Source: Hominimerdicola alba 8
Lineage (GTDB): Bacteria > Bacillota > Clostridia > Oscillospirales > Ruminococcaceae
Direction of reading: 5' to 3'
Assembly: GCF_000178155.2 (NCBI RefSeq)
Contig: NZ_ADKM02000018.1
Span: 124,001 to 188,000 of the forward strand
Length of the DNA stretch: 64,000 nt
Shown: positions 8,151 to 16,266 of the stretch, one piece after another
Layout: the number at the start of each line of letters is the position of its first letter
Position numbering within the stretch: position 1 is the first letter of the stretch
The notes under the pieces: generated by a model
What the model saw: only the letters and a program-made list of their open reading frames with translations
Told to the model about the DNA's origin: nothing
The model's database searches: none
Position numbers and translations under genes: made by a program

Positions 8151-8326
8151 ATTATATCAGAGATAAACTTGTGTTAACGAAAATGTCAAATAAAGACGAA
8201 AGAACTGTAAAAAGCACTTCTTTTATTACCGCGATACCTCATTCAACTGTGCGAATTGCGGTACAGAAAACCGGAAAATATCTGTAGTTCAGCAAGACTG
8301 AACTGCTTTATATAAGGAGAATTACA

Positions 8327-9703
8327 TTGACCTATACCGACCTGATCTTTTTATTCGGGCTTTTCCCCGTATCAGCGGTGCTTTCGCTGCTGGACAGAAG
8401 CCCTGAGTACAAGAACATGATACTGATAATCACCTCGCTGCTGTTTTTCAGCTGGGGCAGACCCTTTGCGGTATGCCTTATCTTCCTTTCGCTGTTTGCC
8501 GACTGGGGGATAGGTCTTGCGGTGGGCAGCCTGAGGGATAAGAACCGTCTTGCTGCCATAGCCCTGACAGCTGCCGACGGCATCATAGCTTTGGCGATAA
8601 TGCTGATATTCGGGCACAACTACCTATTCAGCGAAACTAAACTTGCACTTGATGCGGTGCTGCTGCCTGTAGGCATGGGGTACTATGCGCTGAGGGGGGG
8701 TTCCTACGTATATGATGTATACAAAGGCAAGATACGGGCAGAGAAAAACGTATTCTGTCTTATGACATACGAAGTGTCATTCCACCTTATGTGTGCGGGA
8801 CCTGTGGTGCGCTACGGCGATATCGAAGGTCAGATACGCAGGCGTGAGGTCAACACTGATAAACTGAACGCAGGTCTTAACCGCATGATATGGGGGCTAG
8901 GCAAGATAACTGTTTTGTCGGAGGCTTTCGCAAAGATACATGCGGCGGGCATGAACGGCAATGAGATAACGACGCTGGGCTGCTGGCTGGGCATGCTGGC
9001 ATTTTTTGCGCAGTACTATTTTATGTTCACGGGGCTTTGTGATATGAGCCGCGGGCTGAGTCTGGTGGGTGGATTTGTGCTGCCCGAAAACTACCGCGAC
9101 ATCGAGCCTGATGAACTTTTCACAGGGCTGGTCAAGTCATACAACACCACTGTTATAGGCTTTTTTGCTGACCTTACAGGCACGAGCGAAAGCAGATCAA
9201 AGCTGCGCACTGCCATCGGTGCAGTCATCTGCGGCGGACTGGTGGGGCTGTGGTATCAGGTCAGCGTGAGCGCTTTGCTGGTGGGTCTGGCAGCGGGTCT
9301 GCTGGTGGCGCTGGAACAGCTTTTCCTGAAAGATATACTTGCCAAACTGCCGACCGTTGTAAAGTACATCTACCTTGTGGCAGCGGCACTGCTGATATTC
9401 GGCGGCGCAGAGTTCAGGAGTTTCAGCGGTTATCACAGATGGCTGCTGGGTTTGGCGGGGATCGGCACTAAGTACACACTCAGCGTGGCGGTAAAGGAGA
9501 ACGTGCTTCAGAACATCACGCTGATAATAATAGCTTTCTGCGTGATATGCACACCTGTGCGCAGAATGATAACAGGCGGCGCAGACAGGCTCTCCGCAAA
9601 AAGCAGGCGGCATTACGGCGCTGTCAGGGCGGCAAAGACCATCGGCACTGCCGCAGTATTCATCGTCAGCGTGCTGACCCTTGCGGCAGCGGCAAGCGTA
9701 TAA
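8327..9703 (+). CDS. MBOAT/AlgI-like membrane protein lacking catalytic histidines
   Basis: The 458-residue protein has about eleven hydrophobic segments and follows the AlgI/DltB plan: LFFSWGRP near residue 41, LPVGMGYYALRGGSYVYDVY around 115, the AGPVVRYGDIEGQ segment around 160. In active family members the motif LWHGAxW and a second His (GLxHG) follow; here the aligned segment reads GLWYQVSVSALLVGLAAGLL, so both histidines are missing. An O-acyltransferase reaction is therefore unlikely unless chemistry has changed. The start is TTG 8327, decided by AAGGAGA at 8314-8320; no better ATG exists. The next gene starts 34 bases on and encodes a shortened partner-like protein. Confidence 0.8.
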   Translation: MTYTDLIFLFGLFPVSAVLSLLDRSPEYKNMILIITSLLFFSWGRPFAVCLIFLSLFADWGIGLAVGSLRDKNRLAAIALTAADGIIALAIMLIFGHNYLFSETKLALDAVLLPVGMGYYALRGGSYVYDVYKGKIRAEKNVFCLMTYEVSFHLMCAGPVVRYGDIEGQIRRREVNTDKLNAGLNRMIWGLGKITVLSEAFAKIHAAGMNGNEITTLGCWLGMLAFFAQYYFMFTGLCDMSRGLSLVGGFVLPENYRDIEPDELFTGLVKSYNTTVIGFFADLTGTSESRSKLRTAIGAVICGGLVGLWYQVSVSALLVGLAAGLLVALEQLFLKDILAKLPTVVKYIYLVAAALLIFGGAEFRSFSGYHRWLLGLAGIGTKYTLSVAVKENVLQNITLIIIAFCVICTPVRRMITGGADRLSAKSRRHYGAVRAAKTIGTAAVFIVSVLTLAAAASV

Positions 9704-9737
9704 CGGTCCGGACTGTCTATCTCGGTGAGGTGAGAAC

Positions 9738-10589
9738 ATGGAAAACGAATTCAACAGACTAAAGGCGGAAGCCGATAAATTCCCGATGCCCGAAGAGTGC
9801 GAGGAGAACGACCGCGCGGTAAGATTTCTTGCACTGGAAACAGGGGTGGGGCATTTCGATAATCTGAACCTGCTGATAATGTCGGCGCTGTTCATTTTTG
9901 TGTCAGTGGCATTTCTCGCAGTCAACAGCGGTAAGATAATCAACAACGACGAAGAACTGACTTTAAACAGAAAGTCTTTCCTCAGCGGTGAGTTCACCCA
10001 AAAGCTGGAGGAACGGTATCTGCGTGACCTGCCCATACCCGAAGAGATGAAGACCGCCCGCGAATACGCGGCTCTGCTCTACGGTATAGGCAACAAGGTC
10101 ACTGAAAAGAACAGCGGCAACTACAACACACGTTCCGACAGTCAGCCCGACTACGAGCACAACGCTTTCGAGTCTGATGACGATGACAACGGTGTGAGTG
10201 AGAACAAAGTCACCACAAAGGCGGCAAAGACCGACAAGAACGGCAACACCGTGACCGAGCCTGAGGAGGCTGAAACTGCACCCGGCGGCGGCACAACTGC
10301 CGTAAGCAGACCATCTTCGACTGTAAGCACATTCTCTTACACCACCGAACCCGAAGAGGAGAACACTGTCACCCTCAACAACGATGCGCCCTCAGTGACC
10401 ACCACGACTACCGTCATATCAAAGCGCACAGTGACCACCTCTGAAAGCACTGATTACACCGAAACACAGCCCACTGAGTCTGACATTACCGACAGTTCGG
10501 TGAGTGATACCGACCCGCCTGACACAGAAACTTCCGAAACTGAGCCTGTCATCACAGAGCCGCCTGTTACGGACGTTCCCGCAGAATGA
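9738..10589 (+). CDS. Single-pass protein with AlgJ/DHHW-like N-terminus and Thr/Ser-rich tail
   Basis: The 283-residue protein has a cytoplasmic N-terminus of ~45 residues, one membrane segment (LNLLIMSALFIFVSVAFLAV), then a segment NRKSFLSGEFTQKLEERYLR that resembles the start of the extracellular DHHW/AlgJ proteins that work with MBOAT acyltransferases. The rest of that domain is absent. Instead residues ~120-283 are low-complexity acidic, Thr, Ser and Pro repeats (TTTTTVISKRTVTTSES, TETSETEPVITEPPVTD) typical of wall-spanning linkers. ATG 9738 follows GAGGTGAG. It overlaps the radical SAM gene by four bases. Its role is unknown; a sensor or scaffold tied to the MBOAT-like protein is plausible. 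Confidence 0.8.
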   Translation: MENEFNRLKAEADKFPMPEECEENDRAVRFLALETGVGHFDNLNLLIMSALFIFVSVAFLAVNSGKIINNDEELTLNRKSFLSGEFTQKLEERYLRDLPIPEEMKTAREYAALLYGIGNKVTEKNSGNYNTRSDSQPDYEHNAFESDDDDNGVSENKVTTKAAKTDKNGNTVTEPEEAETAPGGGTTAVSRPSSTVSTFSYTTEPEEENTVTLNNDAPSVTTTTTVISKRTVTTSESTDYTETQPTESDITDSSVSDTDPPDTETSETEPVITEPPVTDVPAE

Positions 10590-11533
10590 TGAACGAGTTT
10601 CCGTATTCCGACGACAACAAGCGCTATCACAGCTACAGCTACTATTTAAAAAAGCGCTTTGGCAGAAAGGTCTACAAAGTTCCGCTGAACTTAGATCTGG
10701 GCTGTCCAAACCGTGACGGGAGCAAGGGCGTGGGCGGGTGCAAGTTCTGTTCTGCTAAACTCAGCGGGAATTTTGCGGGCGACCCGAAAGACACCATCGA
10801 AGCACAGTACGCTGAGGTTCGGGCTGTGATGGAAAAGAAATGGCGGAACGGCTCCTGCATACCGTATTTTCAGGCAGGAAGCAGTACATATGCAGATGTG
10901 GGCTATCTCAGGGAGATGTTCACGGCAGCGATGTCACTGGAGAATGCTGTGGGACTCAGCATAGCCACCCGCGCTGACTGTATCGACAGAGAAAAAGCCG
11001 CCATGCTGGGCGGTCTGGCAAAGCAGACCTATCTTACGGTCGAACTGGGTCTGCAAACCGTATATGACGAAACTGCCCTTGCCATGAACCGCTGTCACAC
11101 ATACGCGGATTTTCTGAGGGGGTACGAACTTCTTCGGGAGAACGGCGTGAATGTATGTGTACACCTTATAGACGGTCTGCCGAATGAGAGCCGCGAGATG
11201 ATGCTGCAGTCGGCAAGGCAGGTCGGTCAGCTGGATATACATGCAGTGAAACTGCATCTTCTGCATGTGCTGAAAGGCACAGCCCTTGCGGATATGTACG
11301 CACGCGGCGAATTCAGGGCGCTTGAGCGCGATGAATACATATCGCTGATATGCGACCAGCTGGAACTTCTGCCGCCCCACATTATTATAGAGCGGCTGAC
11401 AGGTGACGGCGACAAGTCGGAGCTTATCGCACCCATGTGGAGCTGTGACAAGCGAAAAGTCCTGAACGGCATCGACATGGAAATGGCGCGGAGAGGGTCT
11501 TACCAAGGCGTTAATTTAATTCATAATTCATAA
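10586..11533 (+). CDS. Radical SAM protein, TIGR01212 (YhcC-like)
   Basis: The 315-residue protein matches the YhcC family: YSYYLKKRFG near the start, a radical SAM cluster motif spread as CPNRDGSKGVGGCKFC (residues ~40-55), the GGSxT-like PYFQAGSSTYAD, ATRADCI, and the VELGLQT and HLIDGLPNE strands typical of the TIM-barrel. Family members are iron-sulfur enzymes of unknown reaction, related to tRNA-modifying Elp3-type proteins. The start overlaps the previous stop (ATGA), giving translational coupling. The last residues (LIHNS) and the stop are encoded by an AT-rich fragment of repeat D, so the original C-terminus may have been altered. Confidence 0.88.
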   Translation: MMNEFPYSDDNKRYHSYSYYLKKRFGRKVYKVPLNLDLGCPNRDGSKGVGGCKFCSAKLSGNFAGDPKDTIEAQYAEVRAVMEKKWRNGSCIPYFQAGSSTYADVGYLREMFTAAMSLENAVGLSIATRADCIDREKAAMLGGLAKQTYLTVELGLQTVYDETALAMNRCHTYADFLRGYELLRENGVNVCVHLIDGLPNESREMMLQSARQVGQLDIHAVKLHLLHVLKGTALADMYARGEFRALERDEYISLICDQLELLPPHIIIERLTGDGDKSELIAPMWSCDKRKVLNGIDMEMARRGSYQGVNLIHNS

Positions 11534-11546
11534 TTATTGGCATGGT
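11511..11546 (+). repeat. Fragment of repeat D
   Basis: AATTCATAATTCATAATTATTGGCATGG matches the AT-rich end of the repeat-D copies at 56368-56409 and 63609-63645, in the opposite orientation on this strand. It overlaps the last codons of the radical SAM gene. Confidence 0.6.
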
Positions 11547-11651
11547 TTATTGCTTTGTGTTTTTGGCTTTTTGGGAGTGCATATACCATGCCCTGTAGGG
11601 CGGGGGCTTGCTCCCGCCTTTGACGATGATGGTGATATCTTAAAACGTTTT

Positions 11652-11686
11652 GCCCGCATTCTTTGGGAATGCGGGCTATTTTTTTC
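11652..11686 (+). terminator. Terminator of the 8327-11533 operon
   Basis: Perfect stem GCCCGCATTC (11652-11661) / GAATGCGGGC (11667-11676) followed by TATTTTTTTC. A smaller GC hairpin (GGCGGGGGCTTGCTCCCGCC, about 11598-11617) precedes it. It overlaps the 3' end of the convergent yabQ gene. Confidence 0.85.
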
Positions 11687-11963
11687 TTTTTACGGCATAA
11701 AGTATCCCCCGCACAGCGCAGAAGCCCAGCGCCGCACCGCAGAATGTCGGGTAGCGCAGGTGACCCTCTATGCCCACACCGAGCATGAATATGCAAAAAG
11801 CGCAGAACAGCGTCAGGAACATATCGCCTGTGAATGTCAGCCATTTCGGGCGTTTAAGCCGCCTTTCCAGACTCACTGCCGCCGAAAGCGCACCTAGCCC
11901 AAGACCAAGCAGAGTCCCTGACGGGAACACACCCAGCTGTGCCGCCGCATCAAAAATGCTCAT
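11676..11963 (-). CDS. yabQ: YabQ-like spore cortex protein
   Basis: YabQ is a membrane protein needed for spore cortex formation in sporulating Firmicutes (family knowledge). This 95-residue protein has a hydrophobic N-terminal segment (GTLLGLGLGALSAAV), a basic LERRLKRPKWLTF loop, the segment GDMFLTLFCAFCIFML, then GHLRYPTFCGAALGF, in the order seen in YabQ. It is shorter than most family members. Its start overlaps the yabP stop by four bases. The assignment rests on the pattern plus the yabP neighbour. Confidence 0.75.
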   Translation of the reverse strand: MSIFDAAAQLGVFPSGTLLGLGLGALSAAVSLERRLKRPKWLTFTGDMFLTLFCAFCIFMLGVGIEGHLRYPTFCGAALGFCAVRGILYAVKRKK

Positions 11964-12232
11964 CGCAGAAGTTTCCCGAAAAAGCCCAGCTTGCTCACCG
12001 CATCGCGCTGACCGTATATCAGTGCGGATATCTCGCCGTCGATGTTCAGTTCGCCGCTTTCAAGGCTCATTTCGCTTATGTGGAGTTTTTCGCCCTTTAT
12101 GGTCAGTTCGCCCAGCTGGGTATACAGCACCACCGCATTTTCATCGAACCTCTCAACATCGTTCACGCCTGTCAGCATCAGCTTGCTGCGGTTCTCCATT
12201 ATGGCGTTATGCCGTCCCTGAATGTCTGTCAT
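11960..12232 (-). CDS. yabP: Sporulation protein YabP
   Basis: The 90-residue protein matches YabP: NRSKLMLTGVNDVERFDENAV, then LGELTIKGEKLHISEMSLESGEL and an IDGEISALIYG segment near the end. YabP is a small beta-rich sporulation protein related to YqfC. The start ATG 12232 has GGGAGGCGG upstream. It forms a two-gene operon with yabQ. Divergent transcription with the dockerin LRR gene starts from the 200-base gap beyond it. Confidence 0.88.
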   Translation of the reverse strand: MTDIQGRHNAIMENRSKLMLTGVNDVERFDENAVVLYTQLGELTIKGEKLHISEMSLESGELNIDGEISALIYGQRDAVSKLGFFGKLLR

Positions 12233-12327
12233 GTTTACCGCCTCCCTGTTAAGATGATATGCGCGTAAACTGTTATATATGCCAATTAAAACAGTCTGCG
12301 GGTCTGAAATGTTTATTGCCGTACCTA

Positions 12328-12356
12328 TTGCAAAATTGTAAAATATGTGTTATAAT
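12328..12356 (+). promoter_or_regulatory. Promoter of the dockerin LRR gene
   Basis: TTGCAA (12328-12333), 17 bases, TATAAT (12351-12356), leaving an 80-base leader. The gene also has a strong ribosome binding site AAGGAGGAA at 12422-12430. Confidence 0.8.
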
Positions 12357-12436
12357 TACTCTGTACAGTTATAACCGTTTATAGGGAACGGTATTGACTA
12401 AAAATAACGAACAAGATCTCTAAGGAGGAAAAACAA

Positions 12437-15400
12437 ATGAAAAAGAAGATCATGGCGAGTGTTGCCGCACTGCTGATGACAGCTTCCTGCGTACCTGCAA
12501 ATACGGTATTCAACTTCTCGCCCGCAGCTACGATCACTGCATCTGCTGCTACCAAAGAAACCATCGACGATGTTGTTGTTTCCATCGAGAACGACGGCAC
12601 CATCACACTGACACCAAAGAACCTTTTCACATATCTGGGTCTTAACGAAAGTGCTACAGACCTGAGGATAGATATGAGCGGGCTGAGAGATCAGCTGACA
12701 AGTCTGGCAGGCAATCTGGGCGGCAGAAAGATAGTACTGAACGCAGGTTCCGAAAAGGCGCTCAGAACTTACCCCAACCTTTCGCACATCTACTTTGAGG
12801 ACGACCTCGTTACTGCGGTAGGCAGCAACTTCGCATCAAGCTGCCCTCATCTTCAGACCGTTTCGCTGGGCTCGACCATCACTGAGATAGGCAGCGGCGC
12901 ATTCAGCGGCTGCTCCATACTTCAGGGTACCAATGAAACAACAATGGATATCTCCAACATCGTCACCATAGGCGACAACGCTTTCTCAAGCTGCAAGGAG
13001 ATAAACTCCTACACTATGGGCAATTCGCTGGAAAGCATCGGCAAGAACGCTTTCAGCGGCAACATCACACTGGTAAATGTTGACCTGCCCGCATCTGTAT
13101 CCACTATAAACGACAATGCGTTCTCAGGCTGTACTTCGCTGGAAACTGTAGAGTTCGAGTCAAATGACGGGCTGACACTGCTGGGCAACTCTGCTTTTGT
13201 TAACTGCGAAAAGCTGGTAAGAGTTTCGGTAAAGGGTCTTAACTACAACACCCTGCCCGCAGGAAATATGACACTTAAGATCGGCACAAACGGCATGTTC
13301 AACAACTGTAAGTCACTGCAGAACTTCACATGGCCGGATCTCGGTGCATGGATACCTGCAAACTGCTTCAGCGGCTGTTCTTCGCTGACCACTTTCAACT
13401 TCGGTTCAAGCCCTGCAAATTCCCACTGCGAGAACATCATGTCAGGCGCATTCTTAAACTGCGTTTCACTGGTATCTGTTGAACTGCCTGATGCCAACGA
13501 CAAGATAGGCAGCAGCGCGTTCGCAGGATGCAGCAAGCTGGAGAAAGTCGTAGTTTCCGATACTCTTGAAGAGGTCGGCACTGCCGCATTCAAGAACGAC
13601 ATCGTGCTCTCGCTGTACCCAAGGTCTGATACAGCTAAGTTGAAGAACAAGGTAGTTCTGCCCTCGACATGGACCGAACTTGCCTCTGAAACTTTCCGCA
13701 ACTGCGTAGGTCTGACCCATGCAGACATCAGCCCTCTTACCAAAATGGGCGAGTACACTTTTGAGAACGACTATTCTCTGCTGGATATCACTGTACCTGA
13801 TGCGATAACCGCTATACCGAAATACACTTTCCAGAAGTGTACTTCACTTAAAGATGTAGTGGTTTCCAAAGATCTGGGTACTATCTATGACTACGCATTC
13901 AACGAGTGTACCGCACTTGAAACACTGACACCTTCCAACACAAGCAAGCTGGCGTACACATTCCAGTTCCCTGCTTCGCTCGGCGGCGTACAGCAGTGCG
14001 GTTTCCAGAAGTGCTCTGCATTCAAGTACATAAACTTTACCGATGACTCGCAGTTCGCCGTTGTGGGCAAGAACTCTTTCAGCGACTGCACAAACCTGCT
14101 GGGTTCAAACGTAGGCGGCAACGCAAACAACACCATATCTATGCCGAAGGGCGTTAAGGTAATACAGAACAGTGCATTCAAGAACGACACATCACTTGAT
14201 AAGATAACATTCCTCGGTGAAGTTACCACCGTTGATACATCTGCTTTTGAGAAGTGTACCAACCTTGAAGAAGTTATCATGAACGACACCATCACTCAGG
14301 TGGGTTCTTCCGCATTCAAGGGATGCACATCGCTCAAGCACATGCCTACCACTCCTTCGGGCAAGACTGCATTCTCAAACATCACCATAATCCAGAGCTC
14401 TACTTTTGAAGAATGCTCGGCACTGGAAGATGCTTTCATACCACGCAACGTTGCACAGATAGGTTCAAACGCTTTCCACAAGTGTACTTCTATGAAAGCA
14501 GTCAAGTGGGAAGACAATTCCTCGCTCTCCGAGATAGGTTCAAGCGCATTTGCTAACTGCACCGCACTTGAAAGATTTTCTTCTACAGACAGCGGCGATG
14601 TTACAACATTCCCCGGCAGCCTGCTGAGGATAAAGTCCAGCGCATTCGCGGAGGACGCACTCAAGAATGTCGTTATAGGCACACCCGATGACGGTTCTGC
14701 CATATTCATCGACTCAAATGCCTTCTACAAGAACAAGGTACTCGAAACTGCTGATTTCTCGTCTTCAAACATAATCGAGATACCTGAAAGCTGTTTCAGC
14801 GAGTGTGTGACACTTAAGACCTGCTACCTGCCTAAGGACACTCTGGTAAAGCTGGGCAAGAGCGCATTCAACAACTGCTACTACCTGCACACACTTGGCG
14901 CTAAGGACGCTGATGACGGCGAATACACCATTCCTGAGAGCCTGACTCTCATCGGCAGCACTGTTTTCAAGAACAACTACTGCATGCAGACCATCAACTT
15001 CCCTGCATCTGCTACATCTCTCGACCTCTCGATGTTCAACATCTACATCAAGGAGGAAGAAGTGACTGAAAAGGGTTACACACCTCTGGCAGCTATAAAT
15101 GTTGATGAGAACAACCCCAACTACAAGAGCGTTGACGGTATCCTCTACAACAAGGATATGTCCGAACTGCTGGCAAGACCTGTACGCAAGCAGGGCGACA
15201 GCTATACTCTGCCCGACAGCGTTACCACCATGTCTTCTTACTCCTGCGCAGCAAACATATTCCTTAAGAACGCAATACTGACAGACAATGTAAAGAAGAT
15301 AGAGGACAATACTTTCCACGACTGCCACCACCTTGAATATGTTGATTTCGGTACCAACGGCACAGTTGAACTGGGCAAGAATGTCTTCAACAGTTCCAAC

Positions 15401-15988
15401 GGCAAGATAACACTCTACGGCACAGAGGGTTCTACTGCACAGGCATACGCTGAAAACAACAAGAGCTATGTCATCTTCGTTGACAACTCTAAGGTCGCAG
15501 CAGCACTCAGCTTCCAGAACGACAGCGGTATCGACCTCAAAAACAAGGTGACCATCGCCAAGAAGATAGGCAGCTACCAGCTGGTTTGCAAGCAGACCAC
15601 CGCTGACGGCAGTGAAGCGGCTGACACTCTTAAGTGGTCGGTAGATAAGCCTGAGATAGCTACCATCAACAACGACGGCAAGCTGTCTATAAAGGATATG
15701 GGTACTGTAGTAGTAACTGTACGCAATGCAAACGGCACTGCTACCAACTCCATCACCATCGTCATCAACGAAACAGGCATCTCCGATGATATCGGTATGA
15801 TGGGCGATGTAAACGGCGACGGCAAGGTAAATGTTACCGATGTTTCAAAGGTTGCGGCTCACGTTAAGGGCATCAAAAAGCTCGATGCAAACTTCGCAGC
15901 TGCGGCTGATGTAAACTTAGACGGCAAGGTAAACGTAACTGATGTTTCCAAGATAGCCGCTCAGGTAAAGGGCATCAAGAAACTCTGA
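12437..15988 (+). CDS. Secreted BspA-type leucine-rich repeat protein with C-terminal dockerin
   Basis: The 1183-residue protein starts with a signal peptide (MKKKIMASVAALLMTASC, cleavage likely near ASAAT). Residues ~100-1000 contain many LRR_5 units of the form IGSSAFAGCSKLEKVVV about 23-25 residues apart. Residues ~1035-1115 resemble a Big_2 immunoglobulin-like domain (LKWSVDKPEIATINNDGKLS). Residues 1121-1183 form a type I dockerin with two calcium loops (GDVNGDGKVNVTD and ADVNLDGKVNVTD). The dockerin would attach it to a cohesin-bearing scaffold on the cell surface; the LRR part suggests binding to protein, plant wall or host surfaces rather than catalysis. A terminator follows, and the next gene has its own promoter. 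Confidence 0.93.
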   Translation: MKKKIMASVAALLMTASCVPANTVFNFSPAATITASAATKETIDDVVVSIENDGTITLTPKNLFTYLGLNESATDLRIDMSGLRDQLTSLAGNLGGRKIVLNAGSEKALRTYPNLSHIYFEDDLVTAVGSNFASSCPHLQTVSLGSTITEIGSGAFSGCSILQGTNETTMDISNIVTIGDNAFSSCKEINSYTMGNSLESIGKNAFSGNITLVNVDLPASVSTINDNAFSGCTSLETVEFESNDGLTLLGNSAFVNCEKLVRVSVKGLNYNTLPAGNMTLKIGTNGMFNNCKSLQNFTWPDLGAWIPANCFSGCSSLTTFNFGSSPANSHCENIMSGAFLNCVSLVSVELPDANDKIGSSAFAGCSKLEKVVVSDTLEEVGTAAFKNDIVLSLYPRSDTAKLKNKVVLPSTWTELASETFRNCVGLTHADISPLTKMGEYTFENDYSLLDITVPDAITAIPKYTFQKCTSLKDVVVSKDLGTIYDYAFNECTALETLTPSNTSKLAYTFQFPASLGGVQQCGFQKCSAFKYINFTDDSQFAVVGKNSFSDCTNLLGSNVGGNANNTISMPKGVKVIQNSAFKNDTSLDKITFLGEVTTVDTSAFEKCTNLEEVIMNDTITQVGSSAFKGCTSLKHMPTTPSGKTAFSNITIIQSSTFEECSALEDAFIPRNVAQIGSNAFHKCTSMKAVKWEDNSSLSEIGSSAFANCTALERFSSTDSGDVTTFPGSLLRIKSSAFAEDALKNVVIGTPDDGSAIFIDSNAFYKNKVLETADFSSSNIIEIPESCFSECVTLKTCYLPKDTLVKLGKSAFNNCYYLHTLGAKDADDGEYTIPESLTLIGSTVFKNNYCMQTINFPASATSLDLSMFNIYIKEEEVTEKGYTPLAAINVDENNPNYKSVDGILYNKDMSELLARPVRKQGDSYTLPDSVTTMSSYSCAANIFLKNAILTDNVKKIEDNTFHDCHHLEYVDFGTNGTVELGKNVFNSSNGKITLYGTEGSTAQAYAENNKSYVIFVDNSKVAAALSFQNDSGIDLKNKVTIAKKIGSYQLVCKQTTADGSEAADTLKWSVDKPEIATINNDGKLSIKDMGTVVVTVRNANGTATNSITIVINETGISDDIGMMGDVNGDGKVNVTDVSKVAAHVKGIKKLDANFAAAADVNLDGKVNVTDVSKIAAQVKGIKKL

Positions 15989-16023
15989 TAACAGTTTATT
16001 ACAGCTGAACAGATGATATCCAT

Positions 16024-16058
16024 AAACGGGACGACATTTAACGGTCGCCCCGTTTTTT
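16024..16058 (+). terminator. Terminator of the dockerin LRR gene
   Basis: AAACGGGACGAC pairs with GGTCGCCCCGTTT (one mismatch) and is followed by a run of T. Confidence 0.85.
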
Positions 16059-16159
16059 TGCATGTGAACGTTTACAGGGTATAAGAATTTTCTCTTTCTG
16101 TACAAATTTGATATATTCCTCAAAGCCAATAAATATTTAATGAAAATTGCTAAAAACTC

Positions 16160-16188
16160 TTGACATTTAAGTATTAATGATGTATAAT
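16160..16188 (+). promoter_or_regulatory. Strong promoter of the 16267 gene
   Basis: Consensus TTGACA (16160-16165), 17 bases, TATAAT (16183-16188); the gene also has AAGGAGGAA at 16251-16259. Confidence 0.88.
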
Positions 16189-16266
16189 GATGCTATCGGA
16201 ATTTGGGTGTGATACTAAATTCTGAACGCGATATGGATACGGAATTTTTAAAGGAGGAATTTTGAA

